Assembly: GCF_017916475.1 (NCBI RefSeq)
Contig: NZ_JAFMTB010000002.1
Coordinates: 744,001 to 808,000, forward strand
Source of the DNA: Patulibacter sp. SYSU D01012
Lineage (GTDB): Bacteria; Actinomycetota; Thermoleophilia; Solirubrobacterales; Solirubrobacteraceae
DNA: 64,000 nucleotides
Reading direction: 5' to 3'
Part shown: piece after piece, positions 1 through 8,566 of the stretch
Numbering within the stretch: the first letter of the stretch is position 1
How the letters are laid out: every line of letters begins with the position of its first letter
Program-made: the position numbers and the translations under genes
Notes under the pieces: model-generated
Database searches by the model: none
Told to the model about the DNA's origin: nothing
Seen by the model: only the letters and a program-made list of their open reading frames with translations

Positions 1-32
1 CGCAGCGCCGGACGCGCCCCTAGGGTGGGCGC

Positions 33-353
33 ATGCAGATCGTCACCACGAACGACATCCCCGGCCACGTCGTCGAGGAGGTGCACGGCGAGGTCTTCGG
101 CCTGACCGTGCGCTCCCGCAACGTCGGCTCCAACATCGGCGCCGGCTTCAAGTCGCTCGTCGGCGGCGAGCTGAAGGGCATCACGAAGATGCTCCAGGAC
201 AGCCGCAAGGAGGCCCTGGAGCGCCTGTCGCAGGAGGCCGAGGCCCTGGGCGCCAACGCCGTGCTGGCGTTCCGCTTCGAGACGACCGAGTACGCCAGCA
301 CCGGCACCGAGGTGTGCGCCTACGGCACCGCGGTGCGCGTGCGCCCGGCCTGA
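33..353 (+). CDS. YbjQ-family (UPF0145) protein
   Basis: A 106-residue protein of the YbjQ/UPF0145 family, small proteins thought to form homopentamers and sometimes labelled heavy-metal binding; the biochemical role is not known. The family pattern is visible: an N-terminal strand ending in TTNDIPGH, the GEVFGLTVRSRNVGSN segment, the KGITKMLQDSRKEALERL helix, and a C-terminal GANAVLAFRFET strand. Length is typical and the protein is cytosolic with no signal peptide. The ATG at 33 is preceded by TAGGGT at 21-26 with six bases between and no Shine-Dalgarno sequence, so a leaderless mRNA is likely. It is a single gene followed by the convergent phzF-like gene. Confidence 0.9.
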   Translation: MQIVTTNDIPGHVVEEVHGEVFGLTVRSRNVGSNIGAGFKSLVGGELKGITKMLQDSRKEALERLSQEAEALGANAVLAFRFETTEYASTGTEVCAYGTAVRVRPA

Positions 354-388
354 TCCGCCCCGGGGTCGAGCGGCGCGGCCCGCGCCGC

Positions 389-1093
389 TCAGCCCCGCAG
401 CGCGGCGGGGTCCGCCAGCGCGTCCGTCAGCGGCAGCCGGTGGTCGTGGTCGACGCGGCCGCCCACCCGTACGCGCCCGTCGTCGAGCGGCTCGGCGGCG
501 ATGACGGACCCCGCGCCCTGGTGGATCGTCACCGCGCGGCCCAGGTGCGCCGTCAGGCGCAGCGCCGCGGCCCCGGTCGCCTCGTCCTCGGGCACGCCCA
601 CGCCGGCCGCGAACACCCGCGAGCGCACGGTGCCCGCCTGCTCGTCGATCCAGGCCCACGCGTCCAGGTGCACGTCGGGCCCCGCCGGCACCGGCAGCCC
701 CTCCACCTCGGCCGCCGTCGCGTAGCCGCACAGGACGAACGGCGGCGCGGCGGCCGGGTCGGCGGCGATCCACGCGCCGTCGGCGTCCGCGGCCGTCGCG
801 ACGTCGCCCGCCGGCGGCCGCAGCACGTCGACCGGCGCGCCCTCCCGGGCGAGCAGCCACGAGGTGCCGACGAGCGGGTGGCCCGCGAGCGGCAGCTCCT
901 TCCCGGGCGTGTAGATCCGCACGGCGCCCGCGGCGGCGTCGTCGACGAAGACCGTCTCGGAGAAGCCGAGCGCCGCGGCGATGCGCTGCCGCTCCGCCGG
1001 CGCCACCGCCCCGGCGTCCAGGACGACCCCGAGCGGGTTGCCGTGGCCGCCGTCCGCGGCGCAGAAGACCCTCAGCACGTCGAGCTGCGTCAT
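389..1093 (-). CDS. PhzF-family isomerase/epimerase
   Basis: Member of the PhzF/YddE family of cofactor-independent isomerases related to diaminopimelate epimerase. Seen: an N-terminal LDVLRVFCAADGGHGNPLGV segment, GFSETVFVDDA carrying the expected catalytic Glu (about residue 46), GKELPLAGHPLVGT, and EDEATGAAALRL near the C-terminus. At 234 residues it is shorter than the usual 260-300, mainly in the middle, so one of the two half-barrels is reduced. The substrate cannot be told. I chose ATG 1093 over GTG 1102 because TAGCGT (1106-1101) sits seven bases upstream of the ATG and would overlap the GTG. Same strand as, and 48 bases from, threonine dehydratase. Confidence 0.85.
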   Translation of the reverse strand: MTQLDVLRVFCAADGGHGNPLGVVLDAGAVAPAERQRIAAALGFSETVFVDDAAAGAVRIYTPGKELPLAGHPLVGTSWLLAREGAPVDVLRPPAGDVATAADADGAWIAADPAAAPPFVLCGYATAAEVEGLPVPAGPDVHLDAWAWIDEQAGTVRSRVFAAGVGVPEDEATGAAALRLTAHLGRAVTIHQGAGSVIAAEPLDDGRVRVGGRVDHDHRLPLTDALADPAALRG

Positions 1094-1141
1094 GCCCCAC
1101 ACGCTACGGGCGCGGCGCGGACGCCGGCGCCAGGAGCGCGG

Positions 1142-2398
1142 TCAGGCGGAGCGCTCGACGGGGAAGCCCTGCTCGCGCACGCGCGCGATGACCTGGTCGG
1201 CGTGGTCGCGGCCCCGCGTCTCGAGCGTCAGGCGCACCGCGGTGTCGCCGACGTGCAGGTCGACGCCCTCGCGCACGTGCTGGATCTCGGTGACGCTCGC
1301 GCCCGCGTCCGCGATCCCGGTCAGCAGGCGCACGAGCGAGCCGGGGCGGTCCGGCACGAGCGCGTTCAGGACCAGGCGCCGGCCGACGAGCGACTCGTGG
1401 CGGCGCGCGATCTGGGCCAGCAGCCCGGTGTCGACGTTGCCGCCCGACAGCAGCAGGACGGTCGAGCCGGCGTCCGGCGCGGGGACGAGCTCGCGCAGGA
1501 GCGCCGCCAGCCCGACGGCCCCGGCGCCCTCCACGACCAGGTTCACGCGGTCCAGCAGCAGCACCATCGCCTCGGCGATCGAGTCCTCGTCGACGGCGAC
1601 CACGTCGTCGACGAGGGCCTCCACGAGCGGGCCGGTCAGGTCCCCCGGGCGCTTGACCGAGATGCCGTCCGCGATCGTCGGCGCGTCCGAGCGCTCCCAC
1701 AGCCCGTCCCCGAAGGACGAGACCGGCGACCGGCTCTCGCGCGCGGCGACGACCGACCCGTGCAGGGCGGCGCGCACGCCCACGATCCGCACGTCGGGCC
1801 GCGCCGCCTTGACCGCCGTGGCGATGCCGCAGATCAGCCCGCCGCCGCCCACGGGGACGACGATCTGCGCCATGTCGGGGACCTGGTCCAGCAGCTCCTC
1901 GCCGATCGTGCCCTGCCCGGCGACGACGTCGGCGTCGTCGAACGGGTGCAGGAACGCCATGCCGCGCTCGTCGGCGAGGTCGTGCGCGGCGGCCAGGGCG
2001 TTCTCGAGCGGCCCGTCGACGAGCACGACGTCGGCCCCCAGCCGGCGGCACGCCTCGATCTTCGCGATCGGCGCGCCGGCGGGCATGAACACCGACGCGG
2101 GGATGCCGGTCGTGCGGGCCGCCTCGGCGACCGCGCGGGCGTGGTTGCCGGCGCTCCCGGCCACGACGCCGCGGGCGGCGCCCTCGCCGAGCGCGGCCAG
2201 CTTCGCGAGCGCGCCGCGGATCTTGAACGAGCCGGTGCGCTGCAGCGACTCGGCCTTCAGCACGACCGGGGCGCCGAAGCGGTCCGTCAGCCCCTCCGAG
2301 CGCAGGACGGGCGTGACGCGCGCGACGCCCTCGACCGCCGCCCGGGCCCGCCGACGCCGCTGTGCGTCGGGGGCCTGGGACGGAAGGACGGCGCTCAT
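1142..2398 (-). CDS. ilvA: Threonine dehydratase (PLP-dependent, with ACT domain)
   Basis: Deaminates L-threonine to 2-oxobutanoate and ammonia, either as first step of isoleucine synthesis or for catabolism. About 418 residues. The N-terminal fold II PLP domain has the Schiff-base lysine in GSFKIRGA (K59), a GSAGNHA substrate/cofactor loop and the glycine-rich phosphate loop VPVGGGGL. The last ~80 residues form an ACT-type domain beginning near VLNALVPDRPGSLVRLL, so allosteric control by an amino acid is expected. The layout (one ACT, ~400 residues) is that of the short IlvA/TdcB form, not the two-ACT enterobacterial IlvA. TACCGT lies seven bases before ATG 2398, pointing to a leaderless transcript. 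Confidence 0.93.
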   Translation of the reverse strand: MSAVLPSQAPDAQRRRRARAAVEGVARVTPVLRSEGLTDRFGAPVVLKAESLQRTGSFKIRGALAKLAALGEGAARGVVAGSAGNHARAVAEAARTTGIPASVFMPAGAPIAKIEACRRLGADVVLVDGPLENALAAAHDLADERGMAFLHPFDDADVVAGQGTIGEELLDQVPDMAQIVVPVGGGGLICGIATAVKAARPDVRIVGVRAALHGSVVAARESRSPVSSFGDGLWERSDAPTIADGISVKRPGDLTGPLVEALVDDVVAVDEDSIAEAMVLLLDRVNLVVEGAGAVGLAALLRELVPAPDAGSTVLLLSGGNVDTGLLAQIARRHESLVGRRLVLNALVPDRPGSLVRLLTGIADAGASVTEIQHVREGVDLHVGDTAVRLTLETRGRDHADQVIARVREQGFPVERSA

Positions 2399-2462
2399 GC
2401 GGGCCACGGTAGCGGACGCCGCGCGCGCCGCCGCCGGCGTGCGCGGCCCCCGCCGGAACGAC

Positions 2463-2486
2463 GAGGGGCGCCCGCGGGCGCCCCTC
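2463..2486 (-). terminator. GC hairpin after the acyl-CoA dehydrogenase gene
   Basis: Self-complementary arms gaggggcgcc and ggcgcccctc with a four-base loop lie 40 bases beyond the acyl-CoA dehydrogenase stop codon. There is no T-run, as is usual for high-GC actinobacterial terminators. Confidence 0.5.
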
Positions 2487-2525
2487 CCCTCCGCGTGCGG
2501 CCGCGCCGGCCGGCGACGCGGCGCG

Positions 2526-3740
2526 CTAGATCGCGAAGCGCTTCAGCAGGCCCTTCGCGATGCCCATCCGCTGGATGTCGGACGTGCCCTCGCCGATCAG
2601 CAGCAGCGGCGCGTCGCGGTAGATGCGCTCGATCTCGTACTCCTTCGAGAAGCCGAAGCCGCCGTGGATGCGCAGCGCCTCCTCGGCGTTCTTGTGGCCC
2701 GCCTCGGACGCGGCGAGCTTCGCCATCGCGGCCTCGGTGTCCGAGCGCTCGCCCTGGTCCTTCAGCTCGGCGGCGCGGTACGTCAGCAGCCGCGCGGCCT
2801 CGAGGCGCGTGTACATGTCGGCCAGCTTCTCCTGCACGAGCTGGTGCTGGGCGATCGGCTTGCCGAACGTCTCGCGCTCCTGGGCGTAGCGGATGGCCAG
2901 CTCGAAGGCGCGCTGCGCCACGCCGACGCCGCGCGCGGCGACGTTCACGCGGCCGACCTCGAGCGAGTCCATCATCTGCTTGAAGCCCTTGTTCAGGCCG
3001 CCCTCCTCGCCGCCCAGGATCTGGTCGGCGGAGAGCTTGTAGCCGTTGAAGACGAGCTCGGTGGACTCGACGCCCTTGTAGCCCATCTTCTTGATCTTCG
3101 GCGGGACCTCGAAGCCCTCGTACTCGCCCGTGTTGACCTGGACGCCCGGCTCCTTCTCGCAGATGAAGCACGTCATGCCCTTGTAGGCGGGCTTCGCCGT
3201 CGGGTCGGTCACGACGAGGACGAAGACCAGGCCGCTCATCAGGCCGTTCGTGACCCACAGCTTCTGGCCGTTGATCTCGTAGCGCCCGTCGTCGAGCTTC
3301 TTCGCGGCGGTCTTGATCGCCTGCACGTCGGAGCCGGCGTGCGGCTCGGAGAGCGAGAACGCGGCGCGCAGCTCGCCCGTCGCCATGCGCGGCAGGTACT
3401 TCTGCTTCTGCTCGTCCGTGCCGAACTTCATCAGCAGGTACGCACCGATGAAGTGCGTGTTGATGATGCCCGGGACCGAGATCCAGCCGCGCGCGAGCTC
3501 CTCGGCGATGCGCGCGTACGTCGACAGGTCCAGGCCCAGGCCGCCGTACTCCTCCGGCAGCGTGACGCCGAACAGGCCGAGCTCCTTCAGGCCCTCGACG
3601 ATCGGCTCGGGCCACTCGTCCTTGGCGTCGTAGTGCTCCGCGTTCGGGATGATCTGCTCGTCCGTGAACTGGCGGACCAGCGCGACGATCTCGTCCCGGA
3701 CCTCGGGATCGGTGGGCTCGGTGGTGAAGGCAGTGGCCAT
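2526..3740 (-). CDS. Acyl-CoA dehydrogenase
   Basis: FAD-dependent acyl-CoA dehydrogenase (404 residues) catalysing alpha,beta-desaturation of a fatty- or branched-acyl-CoA and passing electrons to ETF. Domain order is standard: N-terminal helices, a beta domain with FSLSEPHAGSD (FAD/substrate contacts), and a C-terminal helical domain ending in IGEGTSDIQRMGIAKGLL, which contains the catalytic glutamate of the GEGT motif. RIHGGFGFSKEYEIERIYRD is also typical. The start at 3740 is set by GGAGCTTCC immediately before ATG; the frame stays open further upstream but lacks family sequence. It diverges from a FadR-type regulator 140 bases away that probably controls it. The acyl substrate is unknown. 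Confidence 0.93.
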   Translation of the reverse strand: MATAFTTEPTDPEVRDEIVALVRQFTDEQIIPNAEHYDAKDEWPEPIVEGLKELGLFGVTLPEEYGGLGLDLSTYARIAEELARGWISVPGIINTHFIGAYLLMKFGTDEQKQKYLPRMATGELRAAFSLSEPHAGSDVQAIKTAAKKLDDGRYEINGQKLWVTNGLMSGLVFVLVVTDPTAKPAYKGMTCFICEKEPGVQVNTGEYEGFEVPPKIKKMGYKGVESTELVFNGYKLSADQILGGEEGGLNKGFKQMMDSLEVGRVNVAARGVGVAQRAFELAIRYAQERETFGKPIAQHQLVQEKLADMYTRLEAARLLTYRAAELKDQGERSDTEAAMAKLAASEAGHKNAEEALRIHGGFGFSKEYEIERIYRDAPLLLIGEGTSDIQRMGIAKGLLKRFAI

Positions 3741-3880
3741 GGAAGCTCCGATGACGGCGGGTGGCGCCGCGCCGGGGGGATACACCGTCCCGGCACGCGA
3801 GGGGGCCGAGGATACCCCCCGGTCGGGGAGGGCGGCGCGCCGGGCGTGCGGCCGGCGTTCCCGGGTGTACCGTCCGGCGC

Positions 3881-4621
3881 ATGGAGATCGACGCCGCGGC
3901 CGCGGTCTTCTCCCCCGTGCGGGCCCCGACGACCTTCGAGGAGACGGTCGAGCGCCTGGGCAGCGCCATCCGCACCGGCGTCCTGGCCGCGGGGGTGCAG
4001 CTGCCGCCGGAGCGCGAGCTGGCCGAGCAGCTGCGGATCTCACGCTCGACGCTGCGGCAGGCGCTGACCGCGCTGGCGGAGTCCGGGCACCTCGTCGCCC
4101 AGCGCGGCCGCGGCGGCGGCACGTTCGTCGTCGACCGGCCGCCGATCGCGGGCCCCGGCGCCCCGGACGTGGCCGGGCCGCTGCCCGACGACTGGCGCGA
4201 GGCGTGCGCCGTGCGCCGGGCGTTCGAGGTGGGGGTCGCCTGCCTGGCGGCCGAGCGCGCCGCCGCGCAGCCCGAGGCGGTCGCCGAGGGCCTCCTGGCG
4301 CTCGGGGCCCTCGTCGACGAGATGGACGCCGACGCGCCCTTCCCGGCGTACCGCCGCGCCGACGCCGCGCTGCACGTGGGGCTCGCCGAGCTGACTGGCG
4401 TCCGCGAGCTCGTGCTGCGCGCCACCGAGCTGCAGGCGCGCGCGACCGAGCTGATCGCCCACATCGCCCACCCTCGGGCCGTCCTGGGGGCGTCGAACGC
4501 CGAGCACCGGCGGCTGCTCGTCGCGGTCGGCCGCGGCGACGCGACGGCGGCCGTGCGCACCGTCCGGCGGCACCTGGCGGGCACGGAGCACGTGTTGGCC
4601 GGCCTCGCGCCGGGTACGTGA
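3881..4621 (+). CDS. GntR/FadR-family transcriptional regulator
   Basis: A 246-residue regulator with an N-terminal winged helix (LPPERELAEQLRISRSTLRQ, then the wing QRGRGGGTFVVD) and a C-terminal all-helical FCD ligand domain with conserved acidic and His positions (DAALHVGL, HRRLLVAVGRGD). FCD-type regulators bind acyl-CoA or small carboxylates, often with a metal. It is divergent from the acyl-CoA dehydrogenase and also lies 136 bases upstream of the amine operon, so either could be its target; divergence favours the first. ATG 3881 follows TACCGT (3868-3873) by seven bases with no Shine-Dalgarno sequence. Confidence 0.88.
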   Translation: MEIDAAAAVFSPVRAPTTFEETVERLGSAIRTGVLAAGVQLPPERELAEQLRISRSTLRQALTALAESGHLVAQRGRGGGTFVVDRPPIAGPGAPDVAGPLPDDWREACAVRRAFEVGVACLAAERAAAQPEAVAEGLLALGALVDEMDADAPFPAYRRADAALHVGLAELTGVRELVLRATELQARATELIAHIAHPRAVLGASNAEHRRLLVAVGRGDATAAVRTVRRHLAGTEHVLAGLAPGT

Positions 4622-4683
4622 CCGGCCGCCGGGCGCCCGCCCGGCCTCGCCCGTTGGACAGCCCGGCTGCTCCAGCGGTCCCA

Positions 4684-4713
4684 TTGACGCCGTCGCCGTG
4701 GCGGGGTTAGGGT
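4684..4713 (+). promoter_or_regulatory. Sigma-70-type promoter of the amine operon
   Basis: TTGACG at 4684-4689 and TAGGGT at 4708-4713 are separated by 18 bases, giving a predicted start near 4720 and a leader of about 38 bases that contains GGAGGC before the permease ATG at 4758. This is one of the clearest -35/-10 pairs in the window. Confidence 0.55.
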
Positions 4714-4757
4714 CGGCCAAAGGCACGGCGAGCACACCTTCAGCGGAGGCACAGGTC

Positions 4758-6314
4758 ATGGGCACGGTCCCGGAATCAGGCAACGAGCACCACGAGAAGG
4801 ACGTCGCCCGGCTACGGGCGATGGGCTACGAGCAGACGCTCGAGCGCAACCTCAGCGCGTTCTCGAACTTCGCGATCAGCTTCTCGATCGTCTCGATCCT
4901 CACCGGCGGCCTGGCGAGCTACGGCATCGGCCTGGCCAACGGCGGGCCGATCACGATGGCGTGGGGCTGGCCCCTCGTCTCGGTGATGGTGCTCTTCGTC
5001 GGCCTGGCGATGGCCGAGCTGGCGTCGGCGTACCCGACCGCCGGCGGCCTGTACTGGTGGGCGTCGAAGCTCGGCAAGCCCGCCCACGGCTGGTTCACGG
5101 GCTGGTTCAACCTCGTCGGCCAGATCGCCGTCACCGCGTCGATCGACTACGGCGCCGCGATCTTCGTCACCGCGGTCCTCGACGTCCTCGGCGCCGGGCT
5201 CGGCACCGACCGCGGGACGATCTTCGCGGTCTTCACCGTCATCCTGCTGCTGCACGCCGGGATGAACATCATCGGCCCGCACATCGCCACGCGCATCAAC
5301 ATGGTCAGCGCCTGGTGGCACGTGGCCGGCGTCCTCGTCTTCGTGCTCGTCCTCGCGTTCTTCGCCAAGGACCACCAGAGCGTCTCGTTCGTGTTCACGA
5401 AGACCGTCGACAACTCCGGGGTCGGCTTCGGCGGCGTGACGTTCAGCTTCCTGCTCGGCCTGCTGCACGCGCAGTACACGTTCACGGGCTACGACGCCTC
5501 GGCGCACATGTCCGAGGAGACGAAGAACGCCTCGACCGCGGTGGTCAAGGGGATCATCAACACGATCCTCGTCTCGGCCGTCTTCGGCTACGTCCTGATC
5601 CTGGCGGTGACGTTCGCGATCCCCAACCTGGACGACGCGCTCAACCCCGAGCTGAACAGCGGCTACCCGGTCATCTACATCCTGCAGGAGTCCCTCTCGA
5701 GCGGCCTGTCGGGCCTGCTGCTGATCATCGCGGCGGTCGCCCAGCTGTTCTGCGGCTACGCGTCCGTCACGGCCGCCTCGCGCATGGCCTACGCCTTCTC
5801 GCGCGACAAGGCGATCCCCGGCTCGGGCCTGTGGTCGAGGCTCACGTCGCGCCGCGTGCCGGCGATGGCGGTCGGCCTGATCGTCGTCTTCGCCTGGATC
5901 CTGCTGATCCCGTCGATGCTCGTGGCCGAGAAGGACGCGCCGGTCGCCTACGCCGCGGCCACGTCGATCGCGGTCATCGGCCTGTACATCTCGTACGCCA
6001 TCCCGATCTGGCTGCGCCTGAAGGCCGGCTCGCGCTTCGAGACCGGCGACTGGAGCCTGGGCGCCTGGTACCGGCCCGTGGCGATCGTCGCGCTGCTGTG
6101 GGTCGCGATCATCTGCGTCCTCTTCATCATCCCGCAGGCCGACGCCGGCCTGCCCTGGCAGGACGACTTCTCGTGGAGCGCGGTGAACTACTCGCCGATC
6201 ACGGTCGTCGTGGTGCTCGGCGCCGTCGGCATCTGGTGGCTGGTGTCGGCCCGCAAGTGGTTCACGGGCCCGCTGCACACCGTGAGCGAGATCGACCGCG
6301 AGCTCGACGCGTGA
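4758..6314 (+). CDS. APC-superfamily amino acid/amine permease
   Basis: A 518-residue inner-membrane transporter of the APC superfamily, closest in style to the GABA/polyamine/choline-type (ACT) group. Seen: a cytosolic N-terminus, NLSAFSNFAISFSIVSILTG leading into TM1, a TM3 segment with ELASAYPTAGGLYWWASKLG (the usual PxxGGxYxW signature), and about 12 hydrophobic segments. It heads an operon whose enzymes process an amine, so it probably imports that amine. ATG 4758 has GGAGGC eight bases upstream; the frame is open to 4698 but only this ATG has a ribosome site. Confidence 0.9.
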   Translation: MGTVPESGNEHHEKDVARLRAMGYEQTLERNLSAFSNFAISFSIVSILTGGLASYGIGLANGGPITMAWGWPLVSVMVLFVGLAMAELASAYPTAGGLYWWASKLGKPAHGWFTGWFNLVGQIAVTASIDYGAAIFVTAVLDVLGAGLGTDRGTIFAVFTVILLLHAGMNIIGPHIATRINMVSAWWHVAGVLVFVLVLAFFAKDHQSVSFVFTKTVDNSGVGFGGVTFSFLLGLLHAQYTFTGYDASAHMSEETKNASTAVVKGIINTILVSAVFGYVLILAVTFAIPNLDDALNPELNSGYPVIYILQESLSSGLSGLLLIIAAVAQLFCGYASVTAASRMAYAFSRDKAIPGSGLWSRLTSRRVPAMAVGLIVVFAWILLIPSMLVAEKDAPVAYAAATSIAVIGLYISYAIPIWLRLKAGSRFETGDWSLGAWYRPVAIVALLWVAIICVLFIIPQADAGLPWQDDFSWSAVNYSPITVVVVLGAVGIWWLVSARKWFTGPLHTVSEIDRELDA

Positions 6315-6372
6315 GCGGCCGCTCCCCCATCCTGTCCCCCTGCCCCACCGTCCCCCGTCCGGAGGCCCACGC

Positions 6373-7710
6373 ATGACCATGACCCTCGAGCAGCTGCGGC
6401 ACGAGGTCGACGCCGGCCGCATCGACACCGTGCTGCTGGCGATCACCGACATGCAGGGCCGACTGCAGGGCAAGCGCATGGTCGCGCAGCACTTCGTCGA
6501 CGACATCGCCGAGGCGGGCGCCGAGGGCTGCAACTACCTGCTGGCCGTCGACGTCGAGATGAACACCGTCGAGGGCTACGACATGGCGTCGTGGGAGGCC
6601 GGCTACGGCGACTTCCAGATGGTCCCCGACCTGGCGACCCTGCGCGCCGTGCCGTGGCAGCCGGGGACCGCGATCTGCCTGGCCGACGTGCGCTGGGCCG
6701 ACGGCAGCGACGTCGCGCCCTCGCCGCGGCAGGTCCTGCGGCGGCAGCTCGACCGGCTGGCCGAGCGCGGCTGGACGTGCAACGCCGCCACCGAGCTGGA
6801 GTTCATGGTCTTCCGCACGGGCTACGAGGACGCCTGGAAGCAGGCCTACCGCGACCTGGTGCCGGCCAACCTCTACAACGTGGACTACTCCATCCTGGGC
6901 ACCGCCCGGGTGGAGCCGCTGCTGCGCCGCATCCGCAACGAGATGCTCGCCGCCGGCATGCCGGTCGAGGACTCCAAGGGCGAGTGCAACCTGGGCCAGC
7001 ACGAGGTCAACATCCGCTACGGCGACGCGCTGACCACGGCCGACCAGCACGTGGTCTACAAGAACGGGGCCAAGGAGATCGCCGCCCAGGAGGACATGGC
7101 GATCACCTTCATGGCGAAGTTCGACGAGCGCGAGGGCAGCTCGTGCCACATCCACTGCTCCCTCGCGGACGCGGAGACGGGCGAGAACGTCTTCGCGAAG
7201 GACGAGGCGCTGTTCCGCTCCTTCGTGGCGGGCCAGCAGGCGCACCTGGCGGAGCTGACGCTGCTCTTCGCGCCGAACGTCAACTCGTACAAGCGGTTCG
7301 CGGCCGGCTCCTTCGCGCCCACCGCGATCGCGTGGGGCAAGGACAACCGCACCTGCGCGCTGCGCGTCGTCGGCCACGGTCCCGGTCTGCGGGTGGAGAA
7401 CCGCGTGCCGGGCGCCGACGTCAACCCGTACCTGGCGCTCGCCGCGACGATCGCTGCGGGTCTGGACGGCATCGACCGCGGGCTCGAGCTGGGCCCGCCG
7501 CTCGAGGGCAACGCGTACGAGGCCGACGTGCCGAAGGTGCCGAGCACCCTGACGGACGCCCGCGACCGCTTCGCGGCGAGCGAGCTGGCCCGCGAGGCGC
7601 TCGGCGCCGAGGTCGTCGACCACTACGTGAACATGGCGCGCGTCGAGCTGGCCGCCTTCGAGTCGGCGGTGACCGACTGGGAGCGGTTCCGCGGCTTCGA
7701 GCGCCTGTAG
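6373..7710 (+). CDS. Glutamine synthetase-like gamma-glutamyl-amine ligase
   Basis: A 445-residue glutamine synthetase homologue of the gamma-glutamylpolyamine/gamma-glutamylamide synthetase group (PuuA, GlnA3/GlnA4, IpuC), which joins glutamate to an amine using ATP. Seen: the metal and glutamate-site motifs ATELEFMVF, GECNLGQHEVNIRYGDAL and SSCHIHCSL, the NSYKRF segment, and ENRVPGADVNPYLALAA. It lacks the MGFDGSSI N-terminal motif present in the true GlnA at 17043-18380, which supports a non-ammonia substrate. A strong GGAGGC precedes ATG 6373. It lies between the permease and the gamma-glutamyl hydrolase, which defines the pathway; the amine itself cannot be read from sequence. Confidence 0.88.
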   Translation: MTMTLEQLRHEVDAGRIDTVLLAITDMQGRLQGKRMVAQHFVDDIAEAGAEGCNYLLAVDVEMNTVEGYDMASWEAGYGDFQMVPDLATLRAVPWQPGTAICLADVRWADGSDVAPSPRQVLRRQLDRLAERGWTCNAATELEFMVFRTGYEDAWKQAYRDLVPANLYNVDYSILGTARVEPLLRRIRNEMLAAGMPVEDSKGECNLGQHEVNIRYGDALTTADQHVVYKNGAKEIAAQEDMAITFMAKFDEREGSSCHIHCSLADAETGENVFAKDEALFRSFVAGQQAHLAELTLLFAPNVNSYKRFAAGSFAPTAIAWGKDNRTCALRVVGHGPGLRVENRVPGADVNPYLALAATIAAGLDGIDRGLELGPPLEGNAYEADVPKVPSTLTDARDRFAASELAREALGAEVVDHYVNMARVELAAFESAVTDWERFRGFERL

Positions 7711-7750
7711 CGTCCGCCGCGCCCACCCCGTCAGGAGGTCGCACCACCCC

Positions 7751-8566
7751 ATGAGCGCCCCGTCGCCCGACGCCGCCGGCGTCGTCGTCCCGCTGCCCCG
7801 CCCCGTCATCGGCATCACGTGCGCGCACGAGCCGATCGCCCACGGGGCGGCGTGGCACCAGCCCGCCGACTTCGTGCCCGCGAGCTACAGCGCCGCCGTC
7901 CAGCGGGCCGGCGGCCGCGCCGTGCTGCTGCCCGTCGACCCGGTCGACGTCGAGCACCCCGAGGACGCGCTGCGCGGCCTCGACGGCCTGCTGCTGACGG
8001 GCGGGGTCGACCTGGACCCGGCGACGTACGGCGCGGAGCGGCACCCCGAGACAAGCGGCGACACCCCGCTGCGCGACGCGTGCGAGGTCGCCCTGGCGCG
8101 CGCCGCCCAGGAGCAGGACCTGCCGCTGCTCGGCGTCTGCCGCGGCATGCAGATCGTCAACGCCGGCGCGGGCGGCACGTTGCTGCAGCACCTGCCCGAG
8201 GTCCTCGGCACGGACACGCACCGCCGCGTGCCCGGCACCCTGGACGAGCGCAACGCGCACGACGTCCGGCTGCAGCCCGGCTCGCTCGCGGCGCGCGCCG
8301 CCGGGGCCGAGACCGTCTCCGTCCGCTCGCACCACCACCAGGCCCTCGACGCGATCGCCGAGGGCTGGCACGTGACCGGCCGGGCGACCGACGACGACCT
8401 GACCGAGGCGATGGAGCGTCCCGACCGGACGTTCTGCCTGGCCGTCCAGTGGCACCCCGAGGGCGACCCGCGCTCCGGCGTGATCGCCGCCCTCGTCGCC
8501 GCCGCCCGCGAGCGCGCCGCCGCCCGCGACGGCGCCGTCCCTCCCTCCCCGAAGGAGCCCCGATGA
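7751..8566 (+). CDS. Gamma-glutamyl amide hydrolase (PuuD-like, class I amidotransferase fold)
   Basis: A 271-residue peptidase C26/PuuD-type enzyme that cleaves the gamma-glutamyl bond to free glutamate and the oxidised amine product. Catalytic Cys130 is in LLGVCRGMQ, and His and Glu are in VQWHPEGDP; LLTGGVDLDP and the oxyanion region match the family. AGGAGGT stands 13 bases before ATG 7751. Its stop overlaps the ATG of the aldehyde dehydrogenase by the ATGA arrangement, so the two are translationally coupled. The pathway order expected is ligase, oxidation steps, then this hydrolase. Confidence 0.9.
   Translation: MSAPSPDAAGVVVPLPRPVIGITCAHEPIAHGAAWHQPADFVPASYSAAVQRAGGRAVLLPVDPVDVEHPEDALRGLDGLLLTGGVDLDPATYGAERHPETSGDTPLRDACEVALARAAQEQDLPLLGVCRGMQIVNAGAGGTLLQHLPEVLGTDTHRRVPGTLDERNAHDVRLQPGSLAARAAGAETVSVRSHHHQALDAIAEGWHVTGRATDDDLTEAMERPDRTFCLAVQWHPEGDPRSGVIAALVAAARERAAARDGAVPPSPKEPR

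Noticed and set aside
314-2983. Long plus-strand frame over phzF-like, ilvA and acyl-CoA dehydrogenase genes
   Set aside because: Charged low-complexity protein, antisense to three clear enzymes.
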